The notes: a model not told the origin generated them from the sequence alone. Positions 26,631 to 35,843 are shown, numbered from the stretch's first letter. The stretch: DNA of 64,000 bases from Bacteroidetes bacterium SB0662_bin_6 (GCA_009839485.1 VXPQ01000035.1:31386-95385); one strand, 5' to 3'. Program-made: numbers and translations.

Positions 26631-26810
26631 AGGGGGCGCCTGTTTGGGATGTCTGTCAGAGACGGCTGGGATAGATGCCTGTCGGGGCCGCATGGCGAAT
26701 GCCCATTAGAGAAACATGGCGCAGAAACGCCGGACTATGCCGTTACTATACCAGCCGTTACTATACCATTACTGTCCACCATTACTATCTCAATACAAGT
26801 TAAATATACT

Positions 26811-26826
26811 TTTAGTTTCGGCTAAA
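26811..26826. promoter_or_regulatory. Candidate metal-regulator operator upstream of the ABC importer
   Basis: TTTAG-TTTCGG-CTAAA is an inverted repeat in the AT-rich leader of the divergently placed importer operon, similar in layout to DtxR-family boxes. Three TTACTAT direct repeats lie at about 26739-26790. The link to metal control is inferred from position only. Confidence 0.35.
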
Positions 26827-26883
26827 TTTCAAGGAGGGCCTCCGATTTTTCTCTTTCCGTATTTCTTGCCAGCCCGCCCCTCG

Positions 26884-26924
26884 CAGCCTCTGAACTTCGC
26901 GGAATTGATCAGAGCATCCTCAAG
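26884..26924. repeat. Dispersed intergenic palindromic element
   Basis: CAGCCTCTGAACTTCGCGGA then ATTGATCAGAGCATCCTCAAG, in the same orientation as the copy at 16873 and located before the ABC exporter gene. Confidence 0.55.
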
Positions 26925-26994
26925 AACATGGAAAGGATTCGGGAATTAAAGGTCAGTCTGTCTTTTCGTTCGGCGATCCGTCCGATACCCCGCC

Positions 26995-28797
26995 ATGTCC
27001 AAGCCCAAAGAGGATACCCAAGGCTTCGACGGTCGCCTGCTGCGCCGCATCGTGCGCTATCTGGCTCCCTACAAGTGGTGGGTGCTGGCGGCGTTCGTGC
27101 TGACGGCAGGCGCTTCTTTTCTGGGGCCGCTCCGCCCCCGGCTGGTGCAGGAGGCCATCGACAGTTATATCGTGCCGGGGGATCTGGAAGGGTTGCAGGG
27201 GATCGTGCTTCTTCTGGTGGGCGCCCTGGTCGGCGAGGGCATTTTTTCGCTCATGCAGGGGTATCTGACGCAGTGGATCGGGCAGAATGCGATCTACGAC
27301 CTGCGCACGAAGGTTTTTCGCCATATCCAGCGGCAGCCGCTTCGTTTTTTCGACCGCACGCCCGTCGGCCGGCTGATCACGCGGACGACGAGCGACGTGG
27401 AGGCGCTCAGCGACGTGTTGTCAGCGGGCGTGGTCGTCATTCTGGGCAACCTGTTCCGGATCGCCTTCATCCTGTATTTCATGTTCTCCCTGAACTGGGT
27501 GCTGGCGCTGGTCGTGCTGGCCGTGATGCCCGCCATGGCGTACGGGGTCTTCCAGTTTCGCCGCAAGGTGCGCGTACAGTACCGGGAAACCCGCAAGCAG
27601 GTGGCGCGGCTCAATTCGTTCCTGCAGGAGCACATTTCGGGGATGCACATCGTGCAGGCGTTCAACCGGGAACGGGAGGAGATGAAGCGGTTCAGCGGCA
27701 TCAATCACGAGCACCGCGCCGCGCAGATCAAGACCATCTTCTACTTTGCGCTCTTCTGGCCGATGGTGGACATCGTGGCGTCCACGGCGCTGGGTCTGGT
27801 CATCTGGTTCGGGGGGCTGCAGGCCATGGCCGGGACGCTCACGATCGGCGTGCTCATCGCCTTTATCCAGTTTTCCCGGCAGTTTTTCGAACCCATCCGC
27901 AATCTTTCGGACCAGTACAACACGTTGCAGAGCGCGATGGCCGGCGCGGAGCGCATTTTCGGGCTGCTCGATGAGGACGCTTCGCTTGCCGAAAAAGAGA
28001 CGCCTGTCGTGCTCGACCGCGTGCAGGGGCGCATCGAGTTCCGGAATGTCTGGTTTTCGTATCGCCCGGAAGACGAGAACGGCGAACGGGAAACGGACTG
28101 GATTCTGCGCGACGTGTCGTTTGTGGTGGAGCCGGGGCAGCAGGTGGCTATTGTGGGGGCGACGGGGGCCGGGAAGACGACGATCATCAACACGCTCCTG
28201 CGTTTCTACGATATTCAGCGGGGCGGTATTTTCATCGACGGGGTGGATATCCGGGACCTGCGTCTTGCCGAACTGCGCCGCCGCGTGGGGCTCGTCCTGC
28301 AGGACGTGTTCCTGTTTTCCGGTTCCATTTCCCACAACCTGACGCTGAACGATCCGGGCATTACCGAGGCGGACATGCGGCGGGCTTCCGAACTGGTGGG
28401 CGCCGACGCCTTCATCCGCAAACTCCCCGACGGGTACGGGCAGGACGTGCGCGAACGGGGCGCCTCGCTTTCACACGGACAGCGGCAGTTGCTTTCGTTC
28501 GTGCGGGCCCTCGTGTACGATCCCGAGTTTCTTGTGCTGGACGAGGCGACGTCCAGTGTGGATACCGAAACCGAACGCCTCATCGAGCTGGCCTTGGAGA
28601 AACTGATGGCGGGCCGTACGTCTCTTGTGGTCGCGCACCGGCTGTCCACCATCCAGCATTCCGATCGGATCCTCGTCATGCACAAGGGCCAGATCCGCGA
28701 GCAGGGCGCGCATCAGGAATTGCTGGCGATGGACGGCCTGTACCGCCGGTTGTACGAGTTGCAATATGCAGAACAGGAAGGGCAGCAGGCCGCCTGA
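26995..28797 (+). CDS. ABC exporter, fused permease-ATPase (MsbA/LmrA type)
   Basis: Homodimeric exporter half-transporter, 600 residues. Six membrane helices lie in residues about 25-310 with the coupling segments QAFNREREEMKRF and FFEPIRNLSDQYNTLQSAM; the nucleotide-binding domain follows: GATGAGKTTIIN (Walker A), Q-loop VLQDVFLFSGSI, signature LSHGQRQLLSF (His instead of the second Gly, frequent in this subgroup), FLVLDEATSSVDTETE and AHRLSTI. Likely substrates are lipids or drugs, which sequence cannot separate. Monocistronic. Confidence 0.92.
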   Translation: MSKPKEDTQGFDGRLLRRIVRYLAPYKWWVLAAFVLTAGASFLGPLRPRLVQEAIDSYIVPGDLEGLQGIVLLLVGALVGEGIFSLMQGYLTQWIGQNAIYDLRTKVFRHIQRQPLRFFDRTPVGRLITRTTSDVEALSDVLSAGVVVILGNLFRIAFILYFMFSLNWVLALVVLAVMPAMAYGVFQFRRKVRVQYRETRKQVARLNSFLQEHISGMHIVQAFNREREEMKRFSGINHEHRAAQIKTIFYFALFWPMVDIVASTALGLVIWFGGLQAMAGTLTIGVLIAFIQFSRQFFEPIRNLSDQYNTLQSAMAGAERIFGLLDEDASLAEKETPVVLDRVQGRIEFRNVWFSYRPEDENGERETDWILRDVSFVVEPGQQVAIVGATGAGKTTIINTLLRFYDIQRGGIFIDGVDIRDLRLAELRRRVGLVLQDVFLFSGSISHNLTLNDPGITEADMRRASELVGADAFIRKLPDGYGQDVRERGASLSHGQRQLLSFVRALVYDPEFLVLDEATSSVDTETERLIELALEKLMAGRTSLVVAHRLSTIQHSDRILVMHKGQIREQGAHQELLAMDGLYRRLYELQYAEQEGQQAA

Positions 28798-28865
28798 GGG
28801 GTTAATATGCTACCGCTTTTTTCGATCCGATTCCCCCACTTCATTTATCCGATAGACTGCACGCC

Positions 28866-29198
28866 ATGACCGCCTATTACGAATCGCACCACCTGTCCCG
28901 CTTCGGCGATATCGGGAAGGGGAACAAGGAGTTGGCCGATCTTTTCTTTGCCTGGTACGGAAAAGTGTTCGAGGAAGGCGCCCTCACGGTGCGCGAAAAG
29001 GCGCTGATCGCGCTGGCCGTGGCGCATACCGTACAGTGCCCCTATTGTATCGACGCCTACACGGACGAGTGCCTCGGGAAGGGGGCGGACCTCGAGCAGA
29101 TGACGGAGGCCGTGCATGTGGCGAGCGCCATTCGGGGCGGGGCTTCGCTGGTGCACGGCATACAGATGCTGGAGCAGGCCGAAGCACAAACAATGTAA
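28866..29198 (+). CDS. Arsenosugar biosynthesis-associated peroxidase-like protein (carboxymuconolactone decarboxylase fold)
   Basis: AhpD-like protein of 110 residues. The redox motif is CPYC at residues 58-61, in the usual helix context AVAHTVQCPYCIDAYTDE, and HVASAIRGGASLVHG follows. The start ESHHLSRFGDIGKGNKELAD matches the subgroup that travels with the ArsS radical SAM enzyme, the gene found 73 bases downstream. Its exact role in arsenosugar formation is not established. Confidence 0.88.
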   Translation: MTAYYESHHLSRFGDIGKGNKELADLFFAWYGKVFEEGALTVREKALIALAVAHTVQCPYCIDAYTDECLGKGADLEQMTEAVHVASAIRGGASLVHGIQMLEQAEAQTM

Positions 29199-29203
29199 AC
29201 ATG

Positions 29204-29220
29204 TAATCAGAGGATCCTTA
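29204..29220. repeat. Fragment of the dispersed intergenic element
   Basis: TAATCAGAGGATCCTTA matches only the right half of the element, in the gap between the peroxidase-like gene and arsS. Confidence 0.3.
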
Positions 29221-29270
29221 ATTCCATGTAATTTCGTTGATCCGTTCGGGCCGGGGGGCGTTGTATCTAT

Positions 29271-30416
29271 ATGGAAGTGTCCACTGAATTCATTGCGTTG
29301 ACGCAGCTCCCCAGCGGGGATGGCAGCTCGCTCGAGATCGAGGGGCCAAGGGTTACCACCAGTCTCCGGTACCGGCGCGAGCCGCTTGCCCGGCCGGAAG
29401 AGCAGTTACGTGTGCTGAACGCGGTCGAAATCGACGCAGGCCCCTCGAAAACGGGGGATTTCGACAGGGATCTGGCGGTTTCGGGGTGGGGGCGTCTGGC
29501 GCCTGCGAGGCTGGATGTGTTCCAGATCAATGTCGGCAAGCTGTGCAACATGACCTGCCGGCATTGCCATGTCGATTCGGGGCCGGACCGGACGGAGGAG
29601 AACATGGACCGGGAAACGGTGGACGCCTGTCTGCGGGCGATCGATCTGTCCGGGGCGCATACGGTCGATCTGACGGGCGGCGCGCCGGAACTGAATCCTC
29701 ATTTCAGGTACCTCGTGGACGAGTGCGTCCGGCGCGGAAAGCATGTCATCGACCGGTGTAACCTGACCATTCTGATGACGCGGCGCTTTGCCGATCTGCC
29801 GGAGTGGATGGCCGAGCGGGGGGTGGAGGTCGTATGTTCGCTGCCGCATTACCGGCAGTCGGGCACGGACGCGCAGCGGGGGGAGGGGACGTATGAGCGG
29901 AGCATTGCCGCGATCCGCAAGCTGAATGCCGCGGGATACGGCCAGGGGGATGCGGACCGGATATTGACGCTGGTGACGAATCCGGTCGGGGCGTTTCTTG
30001 CGGCCAGCCAGCAGTCGCTCGAAAGGGAATGGAAGGAGGCGCTGGCGCGGAATCACGGGATCGCGTTCGACCGCCTGATTGCGCTCAACAATATGCCGAT
30101 GTCCCGGTATCTCGAATGGCTGGCGGACAGGGGGCTTGTCGAGGAATATATGCACCGGATCGTGCAGGCCTTCAATCCGGCGGCCATTCCGGGGTTGATG
30201 TGCCGCAATACGCTGTCGGTATCCTGGGACGGGTATTTGTACGATTGCGATTTCAACCAGCAACTCGATATGCGGCTCGATCTGCCTGGCGGTCTGCGCC
30301 CGCATGTGAGGGATTTCGATCTGGAGGCGTGGCGCCGGCATGCGGTGCGGACGGCGCGGCACTGTTACGGATGCACGGCAGGGGCCGGGAGTTCGTGTGG
30401 CGGGCAGATGGTGTAG
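29271..30416 (+). CDS. arsS: Arsenosugar biosynthesis radical SAM protein ArsS
   Basis: Radical SAM enzyme thought to join the deoxyadenosyl group to dimethylarsenic, giving arsenosugar precursors. 381 residues. The 4Fe-4S motif is CNMTCRHC at residues 92-99, followed by DSGPDRTEENMDRETVD and the GGAPELNPHFR SAM-binding region. The C-terminal DUF3641-type domain holds more cysteines (GLMCRNTLSVSWDGYLYDCDFN, CYGCTAGAGSSCGG), suggesting an auxiliary cluster. With the adjacent AhpD-like protein this is the standard pair. No arsM or ars repressor gene is in the window. Confidence 0.93.
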   Translation: MEVSTEFIALTQLPSGDGSSLEIEGPRVTTSLRYRREPLARPEEQLRVLNAVEIDAGPSKTGDFDRDLAVSGWGRLAPARLDVFQINVGKLCNMTCRHCHVDSGPDRTEENMDRETVDACLRAIDLSGAHTVDLTGGAPELNPHFRYLVDECVRRGKHVIDRCNLTILMTRRFADLPEWMAERGVEVVCSLPHYRQSGTDAQRGEGTYERSIAAIRKLNAAGYGQGDADRILTLVTNPVGAFLAASQQSLEREWKEALARNHGIAFDRLIALNNMPMSRYLEWLADRGLVEEYMHRIVQAFNPAAIPGLMCRNTLSVSWDGYLYDCDFNQQLDMRLDLPGGLRPHVRDFDLEAWRRHAVRTARHCYGCTAGAGSSCGGQMV

Positions 30417-30632
30417 GGGGGTATCCGGGGCGCCTTGCTCTTTATGCGTGGTAGATCAGTAGGAAACTGATTTAGGTCGAGTTGGGGGTGGGAGGGACAG
30501 CCTTCAACGAGGAACATTCCGCGGGAGCTTGAAGACCAAACGCCCGGCAACGTATTTTAGCCAAGAAACTAGCTTGTCAAAGTGGCATAACCCAACCCGA
30601 CAGTATACTTTATGTTATAGAACTGTTCATTC

Positions 30633-31838
30633 ATGAAAGATTTGGTTCTCAAGTTCCTGCCACGTGATTGGCAAGTGCGTGCGCTCGAAAAATGGAAGCC
30701 GGAGCGGCGCGGGATAGTCAAGGTCGTTACCGGAGGCGGGAAAACGGTCTTTGCTCAGATGTGCCTGCAGGTGTTCTTCGAGGAGGCGAAGAACGGTCAG
30801 GCATTGATAATAGTCCCAACCGTTTCGCTGCTTGATCAATGGTGGGTCGCACTCCAGGAAGAGGCCGGTGTTTCACCTGATGATATTGGTCTGATCAGCG
30901 GGCAGGAGACCTGCGGGGGAAACGAGCCTATCATGATATCGGTGATCAATTCTGCGAGGAGCTTCACCGAAGAGTTCTCAAAAGATCGCACCTTGTTCCT
31001 GATTGTCGATGAGTGTCACCGGGCCGGGTCGCCCGCCAATGCAAAGGCGCTGTTGGGAAAATTTGTAGCAACACTTGGTCTTTCTGCCACACCCGAGCGT
31101 GAATACGACGAGGGCTTTGAGGAGTACATCGCACCGCGTCTCGGTCCGATCATTCATGAATACACTTACGTTGACGCATCCCGCGACGGGGTGATTAGTC
31201 CCTTTTCTCTGACCAATGTACGGATTGATCTTCTCCCCGATGAGGAAGAGAAATATCGCAAGTACTCCCGTTCAATTGCGAGTGTACTACGCGCCGGATC
31301 GGGTGATGATGCTGATGATAAATTAAAACGTTTGCTACAACTGCGTGCAGCAGTATCTACCAATGCCACGCGTCGCATCCCTGTAGCAGTTAAACTCGTC
31401 GAATTTCACAAGGGTGAGCGAGCGGTTGTCTTTCACGAACGGATTGGTGCGGCAAACCACATTCTTTCGGTTCTAATAGATAGGGGGCACCGGGCGACAA
31501 TCTACCACACCAAAATCGGTCCCGCAGTACGGCGCGATAATCTGAGACTTTTCCGAAAAGGGCTGTTCGACGTGCTGGTTTGCTGCCGGGCGCTTGATGA
31601 GGGGATTAACGTACCGGAGGCTAGCGTTGCGGTAGTGGCTAGTTCGACAGCAAGTCATCGTCAGAGGATTCAGAGACTCGGGAGGATATTGCGGGCAGCT
31701 AAGGGCAAAGATATGGCGTCGGTTTATACGATTTTCGCAACTGAGGAAGAGAGGAAGCGCCTTGAAGAAGAAGAGGAAAACCTCGAAGGGATCACCTCTG
31801 TTTCGTGGCACCAAGGACAGACTGAAACCGATGCCTAG
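30633..31838 (+). CDS. SF2 DEAD/DEAH-type helicase of a defence-like operon
   Basis: 401-residue ATP-dependent helicase or translocase with the XPB/ResIII fold. Motif I is VTGGGKT at residues 32-38, DECH at 126-129 (motif II), SATPE at 151-155 (motif III), and the second RecA domain has VFHERIGAANHILSVL, VCCRALDEGINVPEASVAVV (motif V) and QRIQRLGRILRA (motif VI), so both lobes are complete. It lacks nuclease or DNA-recognition domains of its own. It is the first gene of a tight trio with a nuclease-like protein (8-base overlap) and a GHKL ATPase, an arrangement like prokaryotic MORC-associated restriction systems. Function in defence is inferred. Confidence 0.88.
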   Translation: MKDLVLKFLPRDWQVRALEKWKPERRGIVKVVTGGGKTVFAQMCLQVFFEEAKNGQALIIVPTVSLLDQWWVALQEEAGVSPDDIGLISGQETCGGNEPIMISVINSARSFTEEFSKDRTLFLIVDECHRAGSPANAKALLGKFVATLGLSATPEREYDEGFEEYIAPRLGPIIHEYTYVDASRDGVISPFSLTNVRIDLLPDEEEKYRKYSRSIASVLRAGSGDDADDKLKRLLQLRAAVSTNATRRIPVAVKLVEFHKGERAVVFHERIGAANHILSVLIDRGHRATIYHTKIGPAVRRDNLRLFRKGLFDVLVCCRALDEGINVPEASVAVVASSTASHRQRIQRLGRILRAAKGKDMASVYTIFATEEERKRLEEEEENLEGITSVSWHQGQTETDA

Positions 31839-32607
31839 ACTCTACTACCAAGGCGAACGGTTTGACGAAATCTCTCCGAATGCTCTGATGGAGACTGAAT
31901 TCGAGGCCCTTCTCATTCAGAACGCCGGTATTATCCGGAAGGACACAGTAATCGTTCCGTTCAAGAAAACCGTCTATTCACCTGAAGGATCAGCACGTGC
32001 AGACCTAGCTATGATCTCTACCGACTATCGCGATTGGGTTGTGATAGAAGTCGAGATGTCCCAGCATGATCTCTACAGACATGTGATTCCGCAAGTCCGC
32101 AAGCTTCAGGAAGCAAGATACACCCAGGAGCACGTCACCTATATTCACGATAAGTGCCCTGTGCTCGATAAGGCGAAGTTAAGCGACATGATGCGGGGTG
32201 ATCCACCTGATATTTTGGTCATCGTGAATAAGCCCAATGCCGAATGGCGGAAAGAAATGCGACGTTACGGTGCCCATATGATGGTTTTCGAGATTTTCCG
32301 CTCCGATCTCAATAAGACAATCTTCGTTATTGACGGAGAGGCCCCTAAGCTCGCACACAGATTCCTCTCCAAGCTCTCTTTTGGAATGCTGCCCCGCTGT
32401 CTCATGCTCAGCTCGCCGGCAGCGCTTCCCGTCGAACCCGGCGTGCGGTTTCCAGTCCTGATAGAAGAACAGATCACCTACTGGGAACGCTTCCACACAT
32501 CCACGTGTGTATACCTGACCCCAGTCGGCAAGATGCCCATCGATCCCGGACGAGAGTATGCGCTTATCCGGTTCGATAGTGGAGAGTATTCAATCCGCCC
32601 CCAGTAA
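31831..32607 (+). CDS. Putative PD-(D/E)xK-like nuclease of the helicase/GHKL operon
   Basis: 258 residues from ATG 31831, which overlaps the helicase stop; a TTG 69 bases upstream is less likely. The pattern ARADLAMISTDYRDWVVIEVEMS places Asp58, then Glu73 and Glu75, on two adjacent predicted strands, as in PD-(D/E)xK nucleases with a changed last residue. A helix with QVRKLQEARY follows. The C-terminal 100 residues (VEPGVRFPVLIEEQITYWERF ... SGEYSIRP) form a beta-rich domain of unknown role. Between the helicase and the ATPase, it is the best candidate for the cutting subunit. Confidence 0.65.
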   Translation: MPRLYYQGERFDEISPNALMETEFEALLIQNAGIIRKDTVIVPFKKTVYSPEGSARADLAMISTDYRDWVVIEVEMSQHDLYRHVIPQVRKLQEARYTQEHVTYIHDKCPVLDKAKLSDMMRGDPPDILVIVNKPNAEWRKEMRRYGAHMMVFEIFRSDLNKTIFVIDGEAPKLAHRFLSKLSFGMLPRCLMLSSPAALPVEPGVRFPVLIEEQITYWERFHTSTCVYLTPVGKMPIDPGREYALIRFDSGEYSIRPQ

Positions 32608-32622
32608 GAAGGAAATAGTCAT

Positions 32623-34158
32623 ATGCCTATAAATATTGAGATCGGCCTCAACGCCATTGCAAGCTACCGCCGGATGAACTATGAAATCTGGTATGCGCTC
32701 GCGGAGTTCGTCGATAACTCCACACAGTCCTACGCTAACCACAAGGCAGTGCTTGACAAAGCCTACAAGCGGGAGGAGGTCGAGGGTCTTGAGGTTCGCA
32801 TCACCTACGAGCGCAAAGGTGCAGAACCGATGTTCCGTATCGTCGATAACGCGATGGGAATGGATCATGATGAATTGCAGCATGCGCTGCGCATTGCTAT
32901 TCCTCCCGCCAATCCGAACGGGCGCTGCCGTTACGGCATGGGCATGAAGACCGCCTCCTGCTGGATAGGTGACCGCTGGAAGATTATTACCAAAAAACTC
33001 GGCGAGACTGATGAGTACACTGTCGAAATTGATGTAAAGAAGATCGCAGGTGGTGAACCCGAATTGAAAACTACCATTGTCCCGAACTTGGACCCAGACG
33101 AACATTACACACGCCTTGAAATCTTTGATCATCATCGCGAATTCAAAGGGCGTACTATAGGTAAGATCAGGAGTTATCTGAAGTCGATGTACCGTGAGGA
33201 CTTTCGCATTGGCTCGCTCGCACTCTTCTACAATGACGAGCGGTTAGAATGGGAAGATTTCCAGAATCGCCTGCGGGTCAACCGTGCTGGAGAACCCCTT
33301 AGGAAAGAATTTTCGTTCACGATCAATGGCAAGACGGTTTACGGATGGGCGGGTATTCTGGATCGTGGTGCCCGGGCTGATACGGGATTCTCGATTCTTC
33401 ATGCTGATCGAGTTGTACACGGATGGCCAGATGCTTGGCGACCTGAGCGCATCTTCGGTCTGAACCGCAACGACCTACTCAACCAGCGCCTTCTCGGCGA
33501 AATCCATCTTGATGAGTTCGAAGTTACCCATACTAAGGATAATATCCAGTGGTATGGCGATGAGGAAGAGGAGGTTGAAAAGAAGCTCGAAAAACAGATC
33601 GCCAACCTGATCAGCACCGCCCGGGCCACCTGGAAAGATCAGGAAGACGAACGCGGACACTCGCCAGGTGAAGTGGAAATCGCGGTTGCTGGACTGAGGG
33701 ATGAACTTCTTTCGCCAGAAATGGTCGACAAAATCTCGATAACCGTTTTACCTGAAGAGAGTGCTTTGAAAGAGAGTTTGGGGCGGATTGCCGAACCTGT
33801 GAAATCCACTAGGGAGCCGGATATCCGTGCCGACCTTGATCAGATCGAGGTCTGGGTTTATATAGTTAGTGCAGATTTTGGAGCGCATGACCCTTATGTC
33901 GTATGTGAAGCGAGCCAAGGCGATAAGGTTATCGTCATCATCAATATGCAGCACCCACACGTCTTGAAGGTCCAGGGTGAACAGGGACTGTTCAACTACT
34001 TCAGGCACTGCGTTTATGATGCGGTCGCCGAGTGGCAGGCACAGCGTCTTCGATCAAAGCTCGATCCGAACACCATCAAAATGCTCAAAGATCAGCTACT
34101 GCGGGTCTCTTTTCAGATGGAGCAGCACGCCTCTCAAAGTGGGGATCAGGAAGAGTAG
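32623..34158 (+). CDS. MORC-like GHKL ATPase
   Basis: 511-residue ATPase with the Hsp90/MutL fold. The N-box EFVDNSTQSY has Glu28, Asp31 and Asn32, motif DNAMGMD has Asp75, and the glycine lid RYGMGMKTASCW is at residues 103-114; all ATP-binding residues are present. An S5-like domain (TRLEIFDHHREF ... NGKTVYGWAGILDRG) and a coiled-coil region with acidic stretch (DEEEEVEKKLEKQIANL) follow. GHKL proteins dimerise on ATP and clamp DNA. Iyer, Abhiman and Aravind described prokaryotic MORC ATPases beside SF2 helicases and nucleases in predicted restriction systems, and this operon fits. The start is 16 bases after the nuclease stop. Confidence 0.85.
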   Translation: MPINIEIGLNAIASYRRMNYEIWYALAEFVDNSTQSYANHKAVLDKAYKREEVEGLEVRITYERKGAEPMFRIVDNAMGMDHDELQHALRIAIPPANPNGRCRYGMGMKTASCWIGDRWKIITKKLGETDEYTVEIDVKKIAGGEPELKTTIVPNLDPDEHYTRLEIFDHHREFKGRTIGKIRSYLKSMYREDFRIGSLALFYNDERLEWEDFQNRLRVNRAGEPLRKEFSFTINGKTVYGWAGILDRGARADTGFSILHADRVVHGWPDAWRPERIFGLNRNDLLNQRLLGEIHLDEFEVTHTKDNIQWYGDEEEEVEKKLEKQIANLISTARATWKDQEDERGHSPGEVEIAVAGLRDELLSPEMVDKISITVLPEESALKESLGRIAEPVKSTREPDIRADLDQIEVWVYIVSADFGAHDPYVVCEASQGDKVIVIINMQHPHVLKVQGEQGLFNYFRHCVYDAVAEWQAQRLRSKLDPNTIKMLKDQLLRVSFQMEQHASQSGDQEE

Positions 34159-34274
34159 TCATGTTGCCAAGTACTGTGTAGCATTCCCTTTGTAAAGGAC
34201 AGGCTGACATCTGGCAAATATCTCATTTAGCAAAAAGATCAACCTCCTCCTCTTTTCGCTCAAGTGCTTGCATC

Positions 34275-34883
34275 ATGACAACATACGAAACACAAAGACT
34301 GCTTTTTAAGCAGTTGAAACGCGATTGTTCTGATCTCTCGGTGCGAGAATATGAACAGGCTGTATCTGTATTAGTGCAACGATACAATACAACGATACAT
34401 GAAAACCGTTTTGTTGTCGGAGGAGCGGTGGAATTTCTTACCTACGCATTTTTACGCTCCGCAGGCATTGAATGCACACACCGGGAAACAGAGCACGGCT
34501 TAATTTTGCCAGACGGCAATAAAATATCCGTGAATGGAGTTTTTCAAGGGGGGGCACAAAATGTAACGTTGATGAACAAGAGGGGCACTGGAGAGCGGTC
34601 ATGGCTAATCCCCAGGCTGTTTGTCGTATCAGGAGTAGGAATCGTATACGGAGATCAGTATATGGTTAAAAGCGTTTATATCCATGATGCAGGTGATAGC
34701 ATAGAACTCAAGAAGAGCGGCCTTGAAGAATTAATATCCATACCTGACAATGTCCTAACGATGAACATTTCTCCAAAGCCGCCCACAGAGGTTGCCGATA
34801 GCAGTCTAACCGCAGGCACGTCAGTTGCCCGCGATATTCTATCCGAAACGCAATCACAGATGCTTTTACAAGCAATCCGGTGA
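34275..34883 (+). CDS. Hypothetical protein, possibly a degenerate restriction-endonuclease fold
   Basis: 202 residues, clearly more AT-rich than the core genes. No family was recognised with confidence. NRFVVGGAVEFLTYAFLRSAGI resembles the helix that opens many PD-(D/E)xK domains, and HGLILPDGNKISVNG reads like a strand-turn-strand with Asp followed by S-V-N, where a nuclease would carry S-V-K. If so the catalytic Lys is replaced by Asn. Next come LINTRG-like LMNKRGTGERSWLIPRLFVVSG. It lies 116 bases after the GHKL gene and could be its fourth member or an independent gene. Confidence 0.5.
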   Translation: MTTYETQRLLFKQLKRDCSDLSVREYEQAVSVLVQRYNTTIHENRFVVGGAVEFLTYAFLRSAGIECTHRETEHGLILPDGNKISVNGVFQGGAQNVTLMNKRGTGERSWLIPRLFVVSGVGIVYGDQYMVKSVYIHDAGDSIELKKSGLEELISIPDNVLTMNISPKPPTEVADSSLTAGTSVARDILSETQSQMLLQAIR

Positions 34884-34985
34884 GCGCTTGGTTAAACACG
34901 GTGGGATTAATATTGGACATTAGTTGATTTTGCCCGTTCGGGGGTATTAGCCTGTGTCTATTCCTGGCACACATCTTGAAAACCC

Positions 34986-35187
34986 ATGCCTGAGAAATCT
35001 GACCAGAAAAAACGTCGTCGCGGTCGCGCCCGGCGGGTACTTGAAGATCGCCGCGACCCCGGATGAAATGGCAAAGTGCCTTATTACTCCAGCCAAGGAC
35101 TGGAAGCAGGAGCCCGTTTCACATGTTGGGAGAAGAATCGCCAGTCCTGATCCCAAGGCGGTTACTATGCGATATAAGTCCCTTTAG
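34986..35187 (+). pseudogene. Frameshifted small basic protein, copy A
   Basis: ATG 34986 reads MPEKSDQKKRRRGRARRVL, then a +1 shift near 35034-35040 (CGGGTAC) gives LKIAATPDEMAKCLITPAKDW and runs to a TAG at 35187. Read as one chain it looks like a family of short proteins with a Lys/Arg-rich start and a T-x-E-E/M-A-K helix. Copy B (36676-36865) has the same structure and the same type of shift. Either both are decayed, or the shift is programmed, or the reads contain errors. Confidence 0.4.
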
Positions 35188-35843
35188 AAAGTCTCGGTGG
35201 CGACTAAGGCAACATCAGGAATTCTGTCAACGTGTATTTTCACCTTCGCCCGACGCGGACTGCCATCAGCATTGCGGAAATTATTCTGAAATGTCCCGCT
35301 GCATTCGCTTAGCATTTCTTCGTTCAGGCAGATGAAATGAATCTCCGAAAGGATGAATTCGGTCTTACGCCTGCGCGACATGGCCCCTCTGTTGATCCTT
35401 TTTTTCTCATAATCGCTCATCCTGCCTTTCAAGTGGTCGTGCCAAGCCTTGAATGTCCTTTCCTCGTCGTTGTATTCTACTTCTCCAATGGCAAGAACAA
35501 GACCATAGTGGCCATAATCACGAAGCGTATTTTCTATGGCTTCGGTATCGTTTGCAATAACTATATGGCTTTGTGTGTTGGCAGCATGCGACTTGAAATC
35601 CCACGATATCTGCCCGAATGCGTCAAATTCGGTGTTACCATACCTCTTGCCAGGCATGTCAAGTATTCCGATAAATTCCCTCTCGCAAAGAAACTGGAAA
35701 TAGAACCCCATCCATTCCATCTGCCTCCAGTGAGGATAACCGGATTCCTTCATCTCTATAATTGAGGCTCTGCCATCCCACATATTAGGCATACGGCGGC
35801 AGGCAATTCGCAAGGCTTCAATCGTTTCGTTGTTCTCTAACAC
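35184..35843 (-). CDS. Putative type II restriction endonuclease
   Basis: 219 residues, starting 7 bases before the end of the methyltransferase gene upstream (overlap), the usual layout of a restriction-modification pair. GNTEFDAFGQISWDFKSHAAN gives the Asp ... Asp-x-Lys pattern (EFD ... DFKSH) of a PD-(D/E)xK site, and LRDYGHYGLVLAIGEVEYNDEE is next. N-terminal PNMWDGRASIIEMKESGYPHWRQMEWMG resembles DNA-recognition parts of such enzymes. AT-rich relative to core genes. The recognition site is not deducible. Confidence 0.75.
   Translation of the reverse strand: MLENNETIEALRIACRRMPNMWDGRASIIEMKESGYPHWRQMEWMGFYFQFLCEREFIGILDMPGKRYGNTEFDAFGQISWDFKSHAANTQSHIVIANDTEAIENTLRDYGHYGLVLAIGEVEYNDEERTFKAWHDHLKGRMSDYEKKRINRGAMSRRRKTEFILSEIHFICLNEEMLSECSGTFQNNFRNADGSPRRAKVKIHVDRIPDVALVATETF

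Noticed and set aside
30417..30632. tRNA attachment site at the left edge of the first island
   Set aside because: No tRNA-like fold or direct repeat was found in this gap.
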